Assembly (NCBI RefSeq): GCF_011008945.1
Contig: NZ_WYCT01000015.1
Span: 1 to 45,064 of the forward strand
Reading direction: 5' to 3'
DNA from: Streptomyces harenosi
GTDB lineage: Bacteria; Actinomycetota; Actinomycetes; Streptomycetales; Streptomycetaceae
Length of the DNA stretch: 45,064 bases
Part shown: piece by piece, positions 16,540 to 25,737 of the stretch
How positions within the stretch are numbered: the first letter of the stretch is position 1
Layout of the letters: each line of letters begins with the position of its first letter
Position numbers and translations under genes: made by a program
Notes under the pieces: generated by a model
Database searches by the model: none
The model's input: the letters and a program-made list of their open reading frames with translations, nothing else
What the model was told of the DNA's origin: nothing

Positions 16540-17487
16540 TCAGGGGCAGCGCACGACCTGCCCGGCGTAGGACAGGTTGCCGCCGAAGCCGAAGAGCAGC
16601 ACCGGGTCCCCGGAGGTGATCTCGCCCCGTTCGACCAGCTTGGACAGGGCGAGCGGGATGCTGGCCGCGGAGGTGTTGCCCGACTCGGTGACGTCCCGGG
16701 CGACGACGGCGTTGACCGCGCCGAGCCGGTGGGCCAGGGGCTCGATGATGCGCAGGTTGGCCTGGTGCAGGACGACCGCGGCGAGGTCCTCGGGCGCGAG
16801 GCCGGACAGCTCGCAGGCCCGGCGGGCCAGCGGCGGCAGCCGGGTGGTGGCCCAGCGGTAGACGGCCTGCCCCTCCTGGGCGAACCGCGGCGGGGTCCCC
16901 TCGATGCGCACGGCCCGGCCCATCTCGGGCACCGACCCCCACAGCACCGGGCCGATGCCGGGCTCGCGCCCGTCCGGGCACGGCTCGACGACGGCGGCCC
17001 CCGCTCCGTCGCCGACGAGCACGCAGGTGCTGCGGTCGGTCCAGTCGGTGACGTCGGACATCTTGTCGGCGCCGATCACCAGGGCGCGGCGGGCGGCGCC
17101 CGCGCGGACGGCGTGGTCGGCGGTGGCCAGGGCGTGGGTGAACCCCGCGCACACGACGTTGACGTCCAGCACCGCGGGCTGCGGCATGCCCAGCCGGGCC
17201 GCCACCCGGGCGGCGGTGTTCGGGGAGCGGTCCACGGCGGTGGACGTGGCGACCAGGACGAGGTCCACGTCGGCGGGTGCCAGCCCGGCCGCGGCGAGCG
17301 CCTTCCCGGCGGCGTGCGCGGCCAGCTCGTCCACCGGCTCGTCGGGCCCCGCGATCCGGCGGGTGCGGATGCCCACCCGGCTGCGGATCCACTCGTCGCT
17401 GGTGTCGACCATGCCCGCCAGGTCCTCGTTGGTGAGCACTCCGGCGGGCTGGTAATGGCCGACGGCGGCGATGCGCGAGCCGTTCAT
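16540..17487 (-). CDS. Stand-alone beta-ketoacyl-ACP synthase III-like protein (FabH family)
   Basis: 315 aa thiolase-fold protein. The catalytic triad of FabH is complete: Cys113 in NVVCAGFTHAL, His241 in LHQANLRIIE and Asn271 in ESGNTSAASIP. The first half also has the GIRTRRIA segment. FabH condenses an acyl-CoA starter with malonyl-ACP; no ACP, FabD or other fatty-acid synthesis gene is nearby, so this is a paralogue for a special starter or signalling molecule rather than the housekeeping copy. ATG 17487 has GAGGGGGATC upstream. The 449 bp before it (to fdhD) are G+C-rich and hold nothing I can support beyond a small CTGATCAG palindrome near 17530. Confidence 0.92.
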   Translation of the reverse strand: MNGSRIAAVGHYQPAGVLTNEDLAGMVDTSDEWIRSRVGIRTRRIAGPDEPVDELAAHAAGKALAAAGLAPADVDLVLVATSTAVDRSPNTAARVAARLGMPQPAVLDVNVVCAGFTHALATADHAVRAGAARRALVIGADKMSDVTDWTDRSTCVLVGDGAGAAVVEPCPDGREPGIGPVLWGSVPEMGRAVRIEGTPPRFAQEGQAVYRWATTRLPPLARRACELSGLAPEDLAAVVLHQANLRIIEPLAHRLGAVNAVVARDVTESGNTSAASIPLALSKLVERGEITSGDPVLLFGFGGNLSYAGQVVRCP

Positions 17488-17936
17488 GGACGGATCCCCC
17501 TCGTTGCTTCGGTGGCGGGATTCACCAGTCTGATCAGTGACTCACGGGTAGGGCGGCAGGTGAACCGACAGGATTCCCGCGCCCCGCTTGTCGGCTTCCG
17601 TCAGGCCCCCGGACACCCGGACGGTCGCTCACCTCACCGGGTGACCGGCCCGCCGTCGGTCCGGGCGGCGCCGCGCCGCCGCCCGGAGGGGTTCGCGGGA
17701 CGCCGTACGCCGGGCGGCCGTCCCCCGCCGGCGCGGCCGGGGCCCGCCAGGACGGCGGCCCGCGGACCGTACGGGCGGGCCACGGTGCGCGCGTACCCCG
17801 GGGGCGGGCTGCCGCGCCGCCCCGCGCGTGCAGGACAATGAGGTCCGGGCCGGTTCGGCCACCGGCGGCGCGTGCGGGCCGGGACCGGACGGAACGGCCT
17901 CGGCGGTGGCCACCGGACTGATGGGGACATGGGGAC

Positions 17937-18785
17937 ATGGGACGTGTCACGGAACGACGCAAGGTGATCCGGATCCGGGACGGCGCGGTCACCAGCCGTC
18001 CGGACACGCTCGTCGCCGAGGAGCCCCTGGAGATCCGGCTGAACGGCAAACCGCTGGCGATCACCATGCGCACCCCCGGCGACGACTTCGCGCTCGCGGC
18101 GGGCTTCCTGGTCAGCGAGGGTGTGCTCGCCGAGCGCGGGGAGCTGCGGAACATCGTGTACTGCGCGGGCGCCACCGCCGACGGCTCCAACACCTACAAC
18201 GTGGTGGACGTGCAGACCGCCCCCGGTGTCGCGCTCCCCGACATCACCCTGGAACGCAACGTCTACACCACCTCCTCCTGCGGCCTGTGCGGCAAGGCGA
18301 GCCTGGACGCCGTGCGGACCACGGCCCGCTGGCCCATCGCCGACACTCCCCCGCTGCGCGTCGCGCCGGAGCTGCTGGCCTCCCTGCCCGACCGGCTGCG
18401 CTCGGCCCAGCGGGTCTTCGACCGCACCGGCGGCCTGCACGCGGCGGCGCTGTTCACCGAGGACGGGGAGCTGCTGGACATACGGGAGGACGTGGGCCGG
18501 CACAACGCGGTCGACAAGCTGGTCGGCCGCGCCCTGCAGAGCGGGGAGCTGCCCCTGTCCCGCACGGTCCTGCTGGTCTCGGGGCGGGCCTCCTTCGAGC
18601 TGGCACAGAAGGCGGTGATGGCGGGGGTGCCGGTGCTCGCGGCGGTCTCGGCGCCGTCCTCCCTGGCGGTCGACCTGGCCGCCGAGACGGGGCTGACGCT
18701 GGTGGGCTTCCTGCGGGGCAGCTCCATGAACGTGTACGCGGGCCAGGACCGCATCGCCCTGCCGGCCCCGGCCGCCCGGGGCTGA
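17937..18785 (+). CDS. fdhD: Formate dehydrogenase accessory sulfurtransferase FdhD
   Basis: 282 aa. FdhD passes sulfur from IscS to the molybdenum cofactor of formate dehydrogenase. The catalytic cysteine loop is present ([16 protein letters not shown], Cys115 and Cys118). The conserved patches [35 protein letters not shown] and [11 protein letters not shown] are also present. The start ATG 17937 lies in a short GGGGACAT direct repeat; its ribosome-binding site is weak. No formate dehydrogenase or molybdopterin gene lies in the window, so it must act on an enzyme encoded elsewhere. Confidence 0.95.
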   Translation: MGRVTERRKVIRIRDGAVTSRPDTLVAEEPLEIRLNGKPLAITMRTPGDDFALAAGFLVSEGVLAERGELRNIVYCAGATADGSNTYNVVDVQTAPGVALPDITLERNVYTTSSCGLCGKASLDAVRTTARWPIADTPPLRVAPELLASLPDRLRSAQRVFDRTGGLHAAALFTEDGELLDIREDVGRHNAVDKLVGRALQSGELPLSRTVLLVSGRASFELAQKAVMAGVPVLAAVSAPSSLAVDLAAETGLTLVGFLRGSSMNVYAGQDRIALPAPAARG

Positions 18786-18786
18786 C

Positions 18787-18806
18787 CCCCGCCGGGGCGG
18801 GCGGGG
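18787..18806 (+). terminator. Hairpin after fdhD
   Basis: CCCCGCC (18787-18793) and GGCGGGG (18800-18806) form a perfect 7-bp stem with a 6-nt loop, 2 nt after the fdhD stop codon. Likely intrinsic terminator; a T-tract is lacking. Confidence 0.5.
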
Positions 18807-18929
18807 CTCCCGGCCGGGCCCGCCGTGCGGACGGGCCCTCCCCACGCGGCCGTCGGCTCGCGCGGGCGGTCCGGGGGGGGCCGTCCGCGTGCCCTGAACG
18901 GGGCGCGGACGACACGCGCGCGGTGTTCT

Positions 18930-18958
18930 TTGTGGCAGGCGCCCGCCCGCTCTAACGT
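18930..18958 (+). promoter_or_regulatory. Candidate promoter of the sialidase gene
   Basis: TTGTGG (18930-18935), 17-nt spacer, TAACGT (18953-18958). Start of transcription would be near 18965, leaving a leader of about 100 nt before the GTG at 19065. Confidence 0.45.
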
Positions 18959-19064
18959 CGGTCGGGCGCGCGCCGGACGCGGGACGTCCCGAAGTCCGGA
19001 CGGCGATGTCCCGATCCCCGGACCCGCGACCCCCGACCAGAACCCCCGAAGGGCAGGCCGCTCC

Positions 19065-20972
19065 GTGCCGGTACGACCGCGTACCCGTCCGCTCACCCGT
19101 CTCGGGACCACCCTGACCACCCTGACCGCCCTGACCGCCCTGCTCGCGCTCGCCGCGACGGCCGCCTCCCCCGCGGAGCCCCGCACCCGGCCGCCAGGCC
19201 GGGCACCGCTGTTCGAGGAGCAGGTCCTCTTCCAGGCCGGCCGGGAGTCCGGTTACGCCTGTTTCCGCATCCCGGCGATCGTGCGGACGACCGCCGGCAC
19301 GCTCCTGGCCTTCGCCGAGGGCCGGGTCCTCAACTGCGGGGACGCCGCCGACATCGACATCGTCCTCAGGCGCTCCACCGACGGCGGCCGCACCTGGGGC
19401 CCGCCGGCGGTCGTCAACGACGGCGGCGGCGACACCCACGGCAACCCGGCGCCGCTCGTGGACCGGGAGACCGGCCGCGTCCTGCTCGCCGAGACGTACA
19501 ACACCGGGCGGACGGACGCGGCCGGCTGCGGGGTGCCCTGCGACCGCCGGCCCCATCTCCAGTACAGCGACGACGACGGCCTCACCTGGTCGGCGCCGCG
19601 CGACCTGAGCGGCGACATCCGCCCCGCCCACTGGAACTCCTGGTACGCCACCGGGCCCGTGCACGGCGTCCAGCTCGCCCGCGGCGCGCACTCCGGGCGC
19701 CTGGTGTTCGGCGTCAACGCCGAGACCTGGGACGGCGGCCGGGTCACCGCCAACCACGCGGCGCTGGCCGTCAGCGACGACGGCGGGGAGACCTGGCGGA
19801 TCGGCGCCACCGACACCTGGCCCGTCCCCGCGGGCGGGCCCTTCCGGCAGAAGCCGTCCGAGCTGACCCTCGCCGAGCTGGCCGACGGCTCCCTGCTGGT
19901 CAGCGGCCGGGAACAGGACGGCGCCGACCTCGGCCACCGCACCCAGACCGTCAGCCGGGACGGCGGCGACACCTTCGCCGCACCTTTCCGGGCCCTGCCC
20001 GGCTTCGCCACGCCCCAGGTGCAGGGCGCCCTGCTCCGGCTGGGCGACCGCCTGCTGCTGTCCGCCCCGGCCGACCCCGACCGCCGCCGCACCATGGCGG
20101 TCCGCTCCTCCTACGACGGCGGCGCCACCTGGGAGAGCGTGGACCGCGCCACCGTCGTCACCCGGGACTGGTCCGGCTACTCCGACCTGGTGGCCCTCGG
20201 CGACGAGGGCACCGTGGGGCTGCTGTACGAGGCCGGGAAGGCCGACGCGCGCGACGAGATCCGCTTCGCCCGTTTCACCGAGGACTGGCTGGCTCCGCGC
20301 CGCGGCCCCGACCCGGTCACCCCGGACCTCGCGCCGGGCGCCCCGCCCGCGGAGGTCCTCGGCGGCGCCGCGGTCACGGACGGCGTGACGGGTGGCGCGC
20401 TCGCCTTCGACGGCGCCGACGACGCCGTACGCCTGCCGTTCCGCGCGGCACTGCCCCTGGGCACGCGGGACTTCACGGCGTCGCTGTGGTTCCGGTACAC
20501 GGCGGCCCGGGGGGAGCAGCCGCTGCTGTGGATGGGCGGGGTGGGCACCACCCAGCCCCAGGTGTGGCTGCGGGCCGAGCCCGCGCACGACCGCGTCCAG
20601 GGCCTGATCACCGCGCGCGACGGCGTCCTGGCCCCGCGGTCGGCGTACGTACGGGCCGCGGGCGCCCGCAACGACGGCCGCTGGCACCACCTGGCGCTGC
20701 GTCGCGGCCAGGGCCGGCTGACCCTGTTCGCCGACGGCGCGGAGCTCGCCGCGGTGGCGGACGTGCCCGGCTCGGTCAGCCGTGACTCGCCGTTCGGCGT
20801 GCATCTGGGCCGCCGCATGGACGGCCGGGCCTCCTTCGCCGGGGCACTGGACGAGGTACGGGTCTGGGACCGGGCGCTGACCGACGAGGAGATCGCCGGG
20901 CTGCGCGGGGCGGGCGCGCCGCAGGGCACCGTCCTGTCGCTGCCGCTGGACACGGTGCGCCCCGGCGGCTGA
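19065..20972 (+). CDS. Secreted exo-alpha-sialidase with C-terminal LamG-like domain
   Basis: 635 aa. A signal peptide (about 1-36) is followed by a six-bladed sialidase propeller. The Arg-Ile-Pro motif is FRIPAIV with Arg68, and four Asp boxes are visible: STDGGRTW, SDDGGETW, SRDGGDTF and SYDGGATW. A concanavalin/LamG-like domain fills the C-terminus (about 455-630: FDGADDAVRLPF, HHLALRRGQGRLTLF, FAGALDEVRVWDRAL). The enzyme releases terminal sialic acid from glycans outside the cell; the LamG module probably binds carbohydrate. GTG 19065 has AAGGGCAGG upstream. No sialic acid transporter or catabolic gene is nearby, so it may serve to expose underlying sugars for the GH89 enzyme 2.4 kb away. 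Confidence 0.93.
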   Translation: MPVRPRTRPLTRLGTTLTTLTALTALLALAATAASPAEPRTRPPGRAPLFEEQVLFQAGRESGYACFRIPAIVRTTAGTLLAFAEGRVLNCGDAADIDIVLRRSTDGGRTWGPPAVVNDGGGDTHGNPAPLVDRETGRVLLAETYNTGRTDAAGCGVPCDRRPHLQYSDDDGLTWSAPRDLSGDIRPAHWNSWYATGPVHGVQLARGAHSGRLVFGVNAETWDGGRVTANHAALAVSDDGGETWRIGATDTWPVPAGGPFRQKPSELTLAELADGSLLVSGREQDGADLGHRTQTVSRDGGDTFAAPFRALPGFATPQVQGALLRLGDRLLLSAPADPDRRRTMAVRSSYDGGATWESVDRATVVTRDWSGYSDLVALGDEGTVGLLYEAGKADARDEIRFARFTEDWLAPRRGPDPVTPDLAPGAPPAEVLGGAAVTDGVTGGALAFDGADDAVRLPFRAALPLGTRDFTASLWFRYTAARGEQPLLWMGGVGTTQPQVWLRAEPAHDRVQGLITARDGVLAPRSAYVRAAGARNDGRWHHLALRRGQGRLTLFADGAELAAVADVPGSVSRDSPFGVHLGRRMDGRASFAGALDEVRVWDRALTDEEIAGLRGAGAPQGTVLSLPLDTVRPGG

Positions 20973-20977
20973 CCTGC

Positions 20978-21000
20978 CGGTGCCGGGCGTCCCGGCACCG
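20978..21000. terminator. Bidirectional hairpin between sialidase and BASS transporter genes
   Basis: CGGTGCCGGG (20978-20987), loop CGT, CCCGGCACCG (20991-21000): a perfect 10-bp stem between two convergent stop codons. Confidence 0.7.
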
Positions 21001-21011
21001 AACGGCGTGGC

Positions 21012-22049
21012 TCAGCCGGACCGCGTCCCGGTGCCGGCCTCCGCGGGTGTCTCCCGCGGGCTCCGCGCGGGCTCCTCCGCGTCGCCGTCGCGGGCCCGGC
21101 GCTTGGCGATCACCGCGCACACCATGAGCTGCATCTGGTGGAAGAGCATCAGCGGCAGCACCGCCAGCGAGGCGTGCGCGCCGAACAGGACGCTGGCCAT
21201 GGGCAGCCCGGCGGCCAGGGACTTCTTCGAGCCGGCGAACTGGATCGCGATGCGGTCCGCCCGCCCGAAGCCCAGCGCCTTGGCGCCGTACCAGGTCAGG
21301 GCGAGCATCACGGCGAGCAGGACCACCTCCACGGCCAGCAGCCCGGCCAGCCGCACCGGGCTCACCTGGTGCCAGATGCCCTGGACCACGCCCTCACTGA
21401 AGGCGGTGTAGACCACGAGCAGGATCGACCCGCGGTCGACCAGGCCGAGCCCCTTCCTGTGCCGGGCGACGAAGCCGCCGATCCAGCGCCGCAGCACCTG
21501 GCCCGCGACGAACGGCACCAGCAACTGCAGGACGATCTCCAGCAGCGCGTCCGCCGAGAAGCCGCCGCCGGTGCGGCCGAGCAGGGCGGCGGCCAGCAGC
21601 GGGGTGACGACGATGCCGACCAGGGAGGAGAAGGAACCCGCGCAGATGGCGGCGGGCACGTTGCCGCGGGCCAGGGAGGTGAAGGCGATCGAGGACTGGA
21701 TGGTCGACGGGACCAGGGTGAGGAAGAGCAGGCCCTGGTAGAGGGGGTGGGTCAGGAAGACCGGAACCAGGCCGCGCGCCGCCAGGCCCAGCAGCGGGAA
21801 GACGACGAAGGTGCAGGCCAGCACGGTGACGTGGAGCCGCCAATGGCGCAGGCCGTCCAGCGCCTCACGGGTGGAGAGCCGGGCCCCGTACAGGAAGAAC
21901 AGGAACGCGATCGCCGCCGTGGAGGTGCCCGAGACGGCGTCCGCCGCCGTGCCGCGCGCGGGCAGCAGCGCCGCGAGGCCCACCGTCCCGAGCAGCAGCA
22001 CGATGTACGGGTCGACCGGCATCCAACGGGGCCATCGCAGGCGTTTCAC
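21012..22049 (-). CDS. Bile acid:sodium symporter-family transporter (SBF-like)
   Basis: 345 aa, about nine membrane helices. Family landmarks include AAIAFLFFLYGARLSTREAL, VPSTIQSSIAFTSLARGNVPAAICAGSFSSLVG (in pieces) and FAGSKKSLAAGLPMASVLFG. Bacterial members move organic acids such as pantoate, or sulfonated and other anions, with sodium; the substrate here is unknown. GTG 22049 is chosen because GGAG precedes it and the following residues KRLRWPRWMPVDPYI form the usual N-terminus. It is divergent from a LysR regulator, the usual arrangement for a regulated transporter. The last 30 residues are a polar cytoplasmic tail. Confidence 0.9.
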   Translation of the reverse strand: MKRLRWPRWMPVDPYIVLLLGTVGLAALLPARGTAADAVSGTSTAAIAFLFFLYGARLSTREALDGLRHWRLHVTVLACTFVVFPLLGLAARGLVPVFLTHPLYQGLLFLTLVPSTIQSSIAFTSLARGNVPAAICAGSFSSLVGIVVTPLLAAALLGRTGGGFSADALLEIVLQLLVPFVAGQVLRRWIGGFVARHRKGLGLVDRGSILLVVYTAFSEGVVQGIWHQVSPVRLAGLLAVEVVLLAVMLALTWYGAKALGFGRADRIAIQFAGSKKSLAAGLPMASVLFGAHASLAVLPLMLFHQMQLMVCAVIAKRRARDGDAEEPARSPRETPAEAGTGTRSG

Positions 22050-22185
22050 GGTGCTCCACTTGCTCGCTGTCTGGTTCGCGCCCCCGGCAGGACGGTGGCG
22101 CCACGGGGGACGGCTCGGGGCCACGGGTCCCCCCTTTCATCGTGCTCCTCGCCCCGGCGATCGGGAATCCCGCACACCGCTCTGA

Positions 22186-22210
22186 CTGTCATCACGTTCC
22201 GCGATGACAG
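22186..22210. promoter_or_regulatory. LysR-type operator between the transporter and regulator genes
   Basis: CTGTCATC (22186-22193) and GATGACAG (22203-22210) are a perfect 8-bp inverted repeat with a 9-nt centre. It contains the T-N11-A core (ATC-N9-GAT) of LysR-type binding sites, and lies between the divergent genes just before the LysR start. Confidence 0.7.
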
Positions 22211-22227
22211 GGGGTACCGTGGCCGGC

Positions 22228-23199
22228 ATGTACGACCCCTCCCACCTGCGCACCTTCCTGTCGGTGGCCCAGACCCTGAGTTTCACCCGGGCCGCCCGCC
22301 GGCTGGGGGTGCGCCAGTCGACCGTCAGCCAGCACGTGCGGCGCCTGGAGGGCGCCACCGGACGGCAGCTCTTCACCCGGGACACCCACTCGGTGGAGCT
22401 GACCGAGGACGGTGAGGCGATGCTGGGGTTCGCGCGCCGCATCCTGGAGGTGCACGAGCAGGCGACGGCGTTCTTCACCGGCCCCCGGCTGCGCGGCCGG
22501 CTGCGGTTCGGGGCCTCGGAGGACTTCGTGCTGACCCGGCTGCCGGAGATCCTGGAGGGCTTCCGGCACGACCACCCCGAGGTCGAGCTGGAGCTGACGG
22601 TGGAGCTGTCCGGCATCCTGCACGAGCGGCTGGCCGCCGGGAAGCTGGATCTGGTGCTGGCCAAGCGGCGGGCCGAGGACCCGCGCGGGGAGCTGGTCTG
22701 GCGCGACCGCCTGGTGTGGATCGGCGCGGAGCGGCTCCGCCTCGATCCCGACCGTCCCGTCCCGCTGATCGTCTACCCGCCGCCCGGCATCACCCGGGCG
22801 CTCGCCCTGGAGGCGTTGCAGCGGCAGGGCCGCGCCTGGCGGGTGGCGTGCACCAGCGGCAGCCTCAACGGGCTGATCGCGGCGGCCCGCGCGGGACTCG
22901 GCGTGATGGCGCACTCCCGCGGGCTCGTCCCGCCCGGCCTGGTCCCGGTGCCGATGGGCAGGTCGGGGCTGCCGGAGCTCGGCGCGGTCGACTTCGTCCT
23001 CCTCCACGGCCGCCACCGCCCCGCCGCCCAGAGCGCGGCGGACGCCCTGGCGACGGCCATCCTGACGGGCGGGCTGCCCAGGCCCCGGGGCACGGGCCCG
23101 GCGGTCGTGGCGGGCGGGCCCTGGCCCGCGTCCGGACGGGCCGGGCGGACGGCGCCCGCGCAGGCCGGGAGCGGGCCGCGCAGCGGCCCGCCGGGGTGA
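22228..23199 (+). CDS. LysR-family transcriptional regulator
   Basis: 323 aa. The helix-turn-helix occupies residues 3-62 (LRTFLSVAQTLSFTRAARRLGV, RQSTVSQHVRRLEGATGRQLF, HSVELTEDGEAML), followed by a LysR substrate-binding domain with SGILHERLAAGKLDLVLAKR and AAARAGLGVMAHSRGLVP. The C-terminal 35 residues are Gly/Ala/Pro-rich. I use ATG 22228 (MYDPSHL); an in-frame GTG at 22219 with GGGGG close by is possible, and the ATG at 22204 lies inside the operator. It probably controls the divergent BASS transporter and itself. Confidence 0.9.
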   Translation: MYDPSHLRTFLSVAQTLSFTRAARRLGVRQSTVSQHVRRLEGATGRQLFTRDTHSVELTEDGEAMLGFARRILEVHEQATAFFTGPRLRGRLRFGASEDFVLTRLPEILEGFRHDHPEVELELTVELSGILHERLAAGKLDLVLAKRRAEDPRGELVWRDRLVWIGAERLRLDPDRPVPLIVYPPPGITRALALEALQRQGRAWRVACTSGSLNGLIAAARAGLGVMAHSRGLVPPGLVPVPMGRSGLPELGAVDFVLLHGRHRPAAQSAADALATAILTGGLPRPRGTGPAVVAGGPWPASGRAGRTAPAQAGSGPRSGPPG

Positions 23200-23265
23200 C
23201 GCCCTCCGCCGCCCGCGCGCCCGGTGGGTTCCGGCCGTCCTCGCGGCGCGGCGGGCCGGGCGCTC

Positions 23266-23294
23266 TTGACGGGGGGACCCGCAGCCCCCATGTT
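23266..23294 (+). promoter_or_regulatory. Candidate promoter of the GH89 gene
   Basis: TTGACG (23266-23271), 17-nt spacer, CATGTT (23289-23294), about 40 nt ahead of the GTG start. The -10 is imperfect. Confidence 0.35.
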
Positions 23295-23332
23295 GGCGAG
23301 CACCCCGTCAACTGAATACCTCGAGGTGACCC

Positions 23333-25579
23333 GTGAGAAGCCTCAGATCCCGCGCCGCGCTGTGCGCGGCCACCGCCCTCGCCCTTCTCACCACGGTCCT
23401 GGGCCCCGTCTCCTCCCCCGCGGCGGCCGCCCCGCCGGGCGGGCCGGCCTTCGCCGTCCACCCCGCCAGAGCGGCACTCGCCCGGCTGCTGCCCCGCCAT
23501 GCCGCGCAGTTCCGCCTCGTCCCGGTGAGCCGTCCGCCCTCCGGCGACTACTTCACCGTCTCCGGCCGCGCCGGCCGGATACACGTCCGGGGCACCAGCC
23601 CCGCCGTGATCCTCACCGGCGTCAACTGGTACCTGAAGTACACGGCGAAGGTGGACATCGGCTGGCCCGGGAAGAGCACGGCGAAGCTGCCCCGCGTCCT
23701 GCCCGCCCCCGCCCCCGCCGTCCGCAAGGACGCGTCGGTACCGCACCGTTTCGCGCTCAACGACACCGACGACGGCTACTCCGGCGCCTACCGCGACTGG
23801 GCCTCCTACGAGCGGCAGATCGACCTCCTCGCCCTGCACGGCGTGAACGAGGTGTTCGTGCAGATGGGCGCCGACGCCGTCTACTACGAGACCCTCCAGG
23901 AGTTCGGCTACTCCGGGGACGAGCTCGAGAACTGGATCCCCGGCCCGGCGCACCAGCCGTGGTGGCTGATGCAGAACATGTCCGGCTTCGGCGGCCCCGT
24001 CACCGAGCGGCTGCTGAAGGACCGCGCGGCCCTCGGCCGCAAGATCGCCGACCGGCTGCGCCTGCTCGGGATGACCCCGGTCCTGCCCGGCTACTACGGC
24101 ACCGTGCCCCCCGGCTTCACACAGAAGAACCCCACCGGGCCGGTCGTCCCGCAAGGGAGCTGGGTCGGCTTCGAGCGGCCCGACTGGCTCGACCCGCGCA
24201 GCGAGGTGTTCCCCCGGGTCGCCGCCTCCTTCTACCGCCACCAGCGCAGGCTGTTCGGCGACTCCACGATGTACAAGATGGACCTGCTGCACGAGGGCGG
24301 CCGGCCCGGGAACGTGCCCGTCGCGGACGCCGCCAGAGCGGTGATGAACGCGCTGCAGACCGCGCGTCCCGGGGCCGTCTGGACCCTCATCGGCTGGCAG
24401 AAGAACCCCTCGACCGAGATCATCGACGCCGTCGACAAGAGCAGGCTGCTCATCGTCGACGGCCTGTCCGACCGCTACGACGGCCTCGACCGGGAGGCCG
24501 CCTGGCACGGCGCGCCGTACGCGTTCGGCACCATCCCCAACTTCGGCGGGCACACCACCATGGGCGCCAACACCGCGGTGTGGACGGAACGCTTCGAGCA
24601 GTGGCGCACCAAGCCCGGCAGTGCCCTGGCGGGCATCGCCTACCTTCCGGAGGGCACCGGCGGCAACCCCGTCGCCTACGAGCTGTTCACCGAACTGGCC
24701 TGGCGCACCGGCCCGGTGGACCACCGGGCGTGGTTCGCCCAGTACGCCGAGCGCCGTTACGGCGGTGCCGATCCGCACGCCGCCAGGGCCTGGGAACTGC
24801 TGCGCACCGGCCCGTACAGCATGCCGTCCGGCACCTGGAGCGAGGCGCAGGACAGCCTCTTCACCGCCCGCCCCCGGCTGACGGCCACCAAGGCGGCGAG
24901 CTGGAGCCCCGGCGCCATGCGCTACGACCCGGCCACCGTGCACCGGGCGCTGGCCGAGCTCCTGCGGGTCGCGCCCGCCCTGCGCACCACCGACGCCTAC
25001 CGCTTCGACCTGGTCGACGTCGCCCGGCAGGCCCTGGCCAACCGCAGCCGCTCCCTGCTTCCGCAGATCAAGGCCGCCTACGACGCCGGGGACCTGCCCC
25101 GCTTCCGCGAGCGGGCCGCCGAGTGGATGCGCGATCTCGCCCTCCTGGACGACCTGCTCGCCACCGACGCCCGGTTCCTCCTCGGTCCCTGGCTGGCGGA
25201 CGCCCGGTCCTGGGGCACCACCGAGGCGGAGCGGGCCGCCGCCGAGTTCGACGCCCGGTCCCTGCTCACCACCTGGGGCCACCGTTCCGGCAGCGACACC
25301 GGCGGCCTGCGGGACTACGCCAACCGGGAGTGGTCGGGCCTGGTCTCCGGCTTCTACGCGATGCGCTGGGGCACGTACCTCGACTCCCTCGACACCGCGC
25401 TGGCCACCGGGCGGGCGCCGGTCGCCATCGACTGGTTCGCCCTGGAGAACGCCTGGAACCTGCGGCGCGACCACTTCCCCGTGCGTGCTGCGGGCGACCC
25501 GGTGGCACGGGCCGCCGCCGCCCTCGACGCGGTCCCCGAGCCCGCCCCGGCCCGGCAGCCGGTCGCGGCCGGGGGGTAG
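23333..25579 (+). CDS. Secreted alpha-N-acetylglucosaminidase (GH89, NAGLU-like)
   Basis: 748 aa with a signal peptide of about 33 residues. The three NAGLU parts are recognisable: a small N-terminal alpha/beta domain (about 40-135), a TIM-barrel catalytic domain with RFALNDTDDGYSGAYRDW, WWLMQNMSGFGGP and FQ-like MGADAVYYE segments, and a helical C-terminal domain. Glu321 (LLHEGGRPG) and Glu440 (LPEGTGGNP) occupy the positions of the two catalytic Glu residues of the human and clostridial enzymes. Members remove terminal alpha-linked GlcNAc from heparan sulfate or from mucin-type glycans. GTG 23333 has GAGGTGACC directly upstream. It fits with the neighbouring sialidase as a host-glycan or cell-wall-glycan processing pair. 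Confidence 0.93.
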   Translation: MRSLRSRAALCAATALALLTTVLGPVSSPAAAAPPGGPAFAVHPARAALARLLPRHAAQFRLVPVSRPPSGDYFTVSGRAGRIHVRGTSPAVILTGVNWYLKYTAKVDIGWPGKSTAKLPRVLPAPAPAVRKDASVPHRFALNDTDDGYSGAYRDWASYERQIDLLALHGVNEVFVQMGADAVYYETLQEFGYSGDELENWIPGPAHQPWWLMQNMSGFGGPVTERLLKDRAALGRKIADRLRLLGMTPVLPGYYGTVPPGFTQKNPTGPVVPQGSWVGFERPDWLDPRSEVFPRVAASFYRHQRRLFGDSTMYKMDLLHEGGRPGNVPVADAARAVMNALQTARPGAVWTLIGWQKNPSTEIIDAVDKSRLLIVDGLSDRYDGLDREAAWHGAPYAFGTIPNFGGHTTMGANTAVWTERFEQWRTKPGSALAGIAYLPEGTGGNPVAYELFTELAWRTGPVDHRAWFAQYAERRYGGADPHAARAWELLRTGPYSMPSGTWSEAQDSLFTARPRLTATKAASWSPGAMRYDPATVHRALAELLRVAPALRTTDAYRFDLVDVARQALANRSRSLLPQIKAAYDAGDLPRFRERAAEWMRDLALLDDLLATDARFLLGPWLADARSWGTTEAERAAAEFDARSLLTTWGHRSGSDTGGLRDYANREWSGLVSGFYAMRWGTYLDSLDTALATGRAPVAIDWFALENAWNLRRDHFPVRAAGDPVARAAAALDAVPEPAPARQPVAAGG

Positions 25580-25599
25580 GGGCGGGTCCCCTCCCGCCC
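25580..25599. terminator. Hairpin between convergent GH89 and DUF6492 genes
   Basis: GGGCGGG (25580-25586), 6-nt loop, CCCGCCC (25593-25599), immediately after the GH89 stop codon. Confidence 0.55.
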
Positions 25600-25737
25600 G
25601 CGCCGCCGCCCCGCACCCTCCCGGGGACGGGGCGGCAGCGGCGATCGGGCTCCCTGCCGGTGGCGCGCCGCCCGCCCGGCGCCGGCGTCACCGCCGGTGC
25701 GAGGGCCGGGTGCGGGAGCCGGCCACGGCCGGGACGC

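Noticed and set aside
17488..17936. Gap between the FabH-like gene and fdhD searched for a small gene or RNA
   Set aside because: Only a short CTGATCAG palindrome was seen; open frames there have no support.
17634..20804. Long minus-strand open frame opposite fdhD and the sialidase
   Set aside because: Antisense shadow; Gly/Val/Arg composition and no family pattern, while the plus strand has two well-defined proteins.
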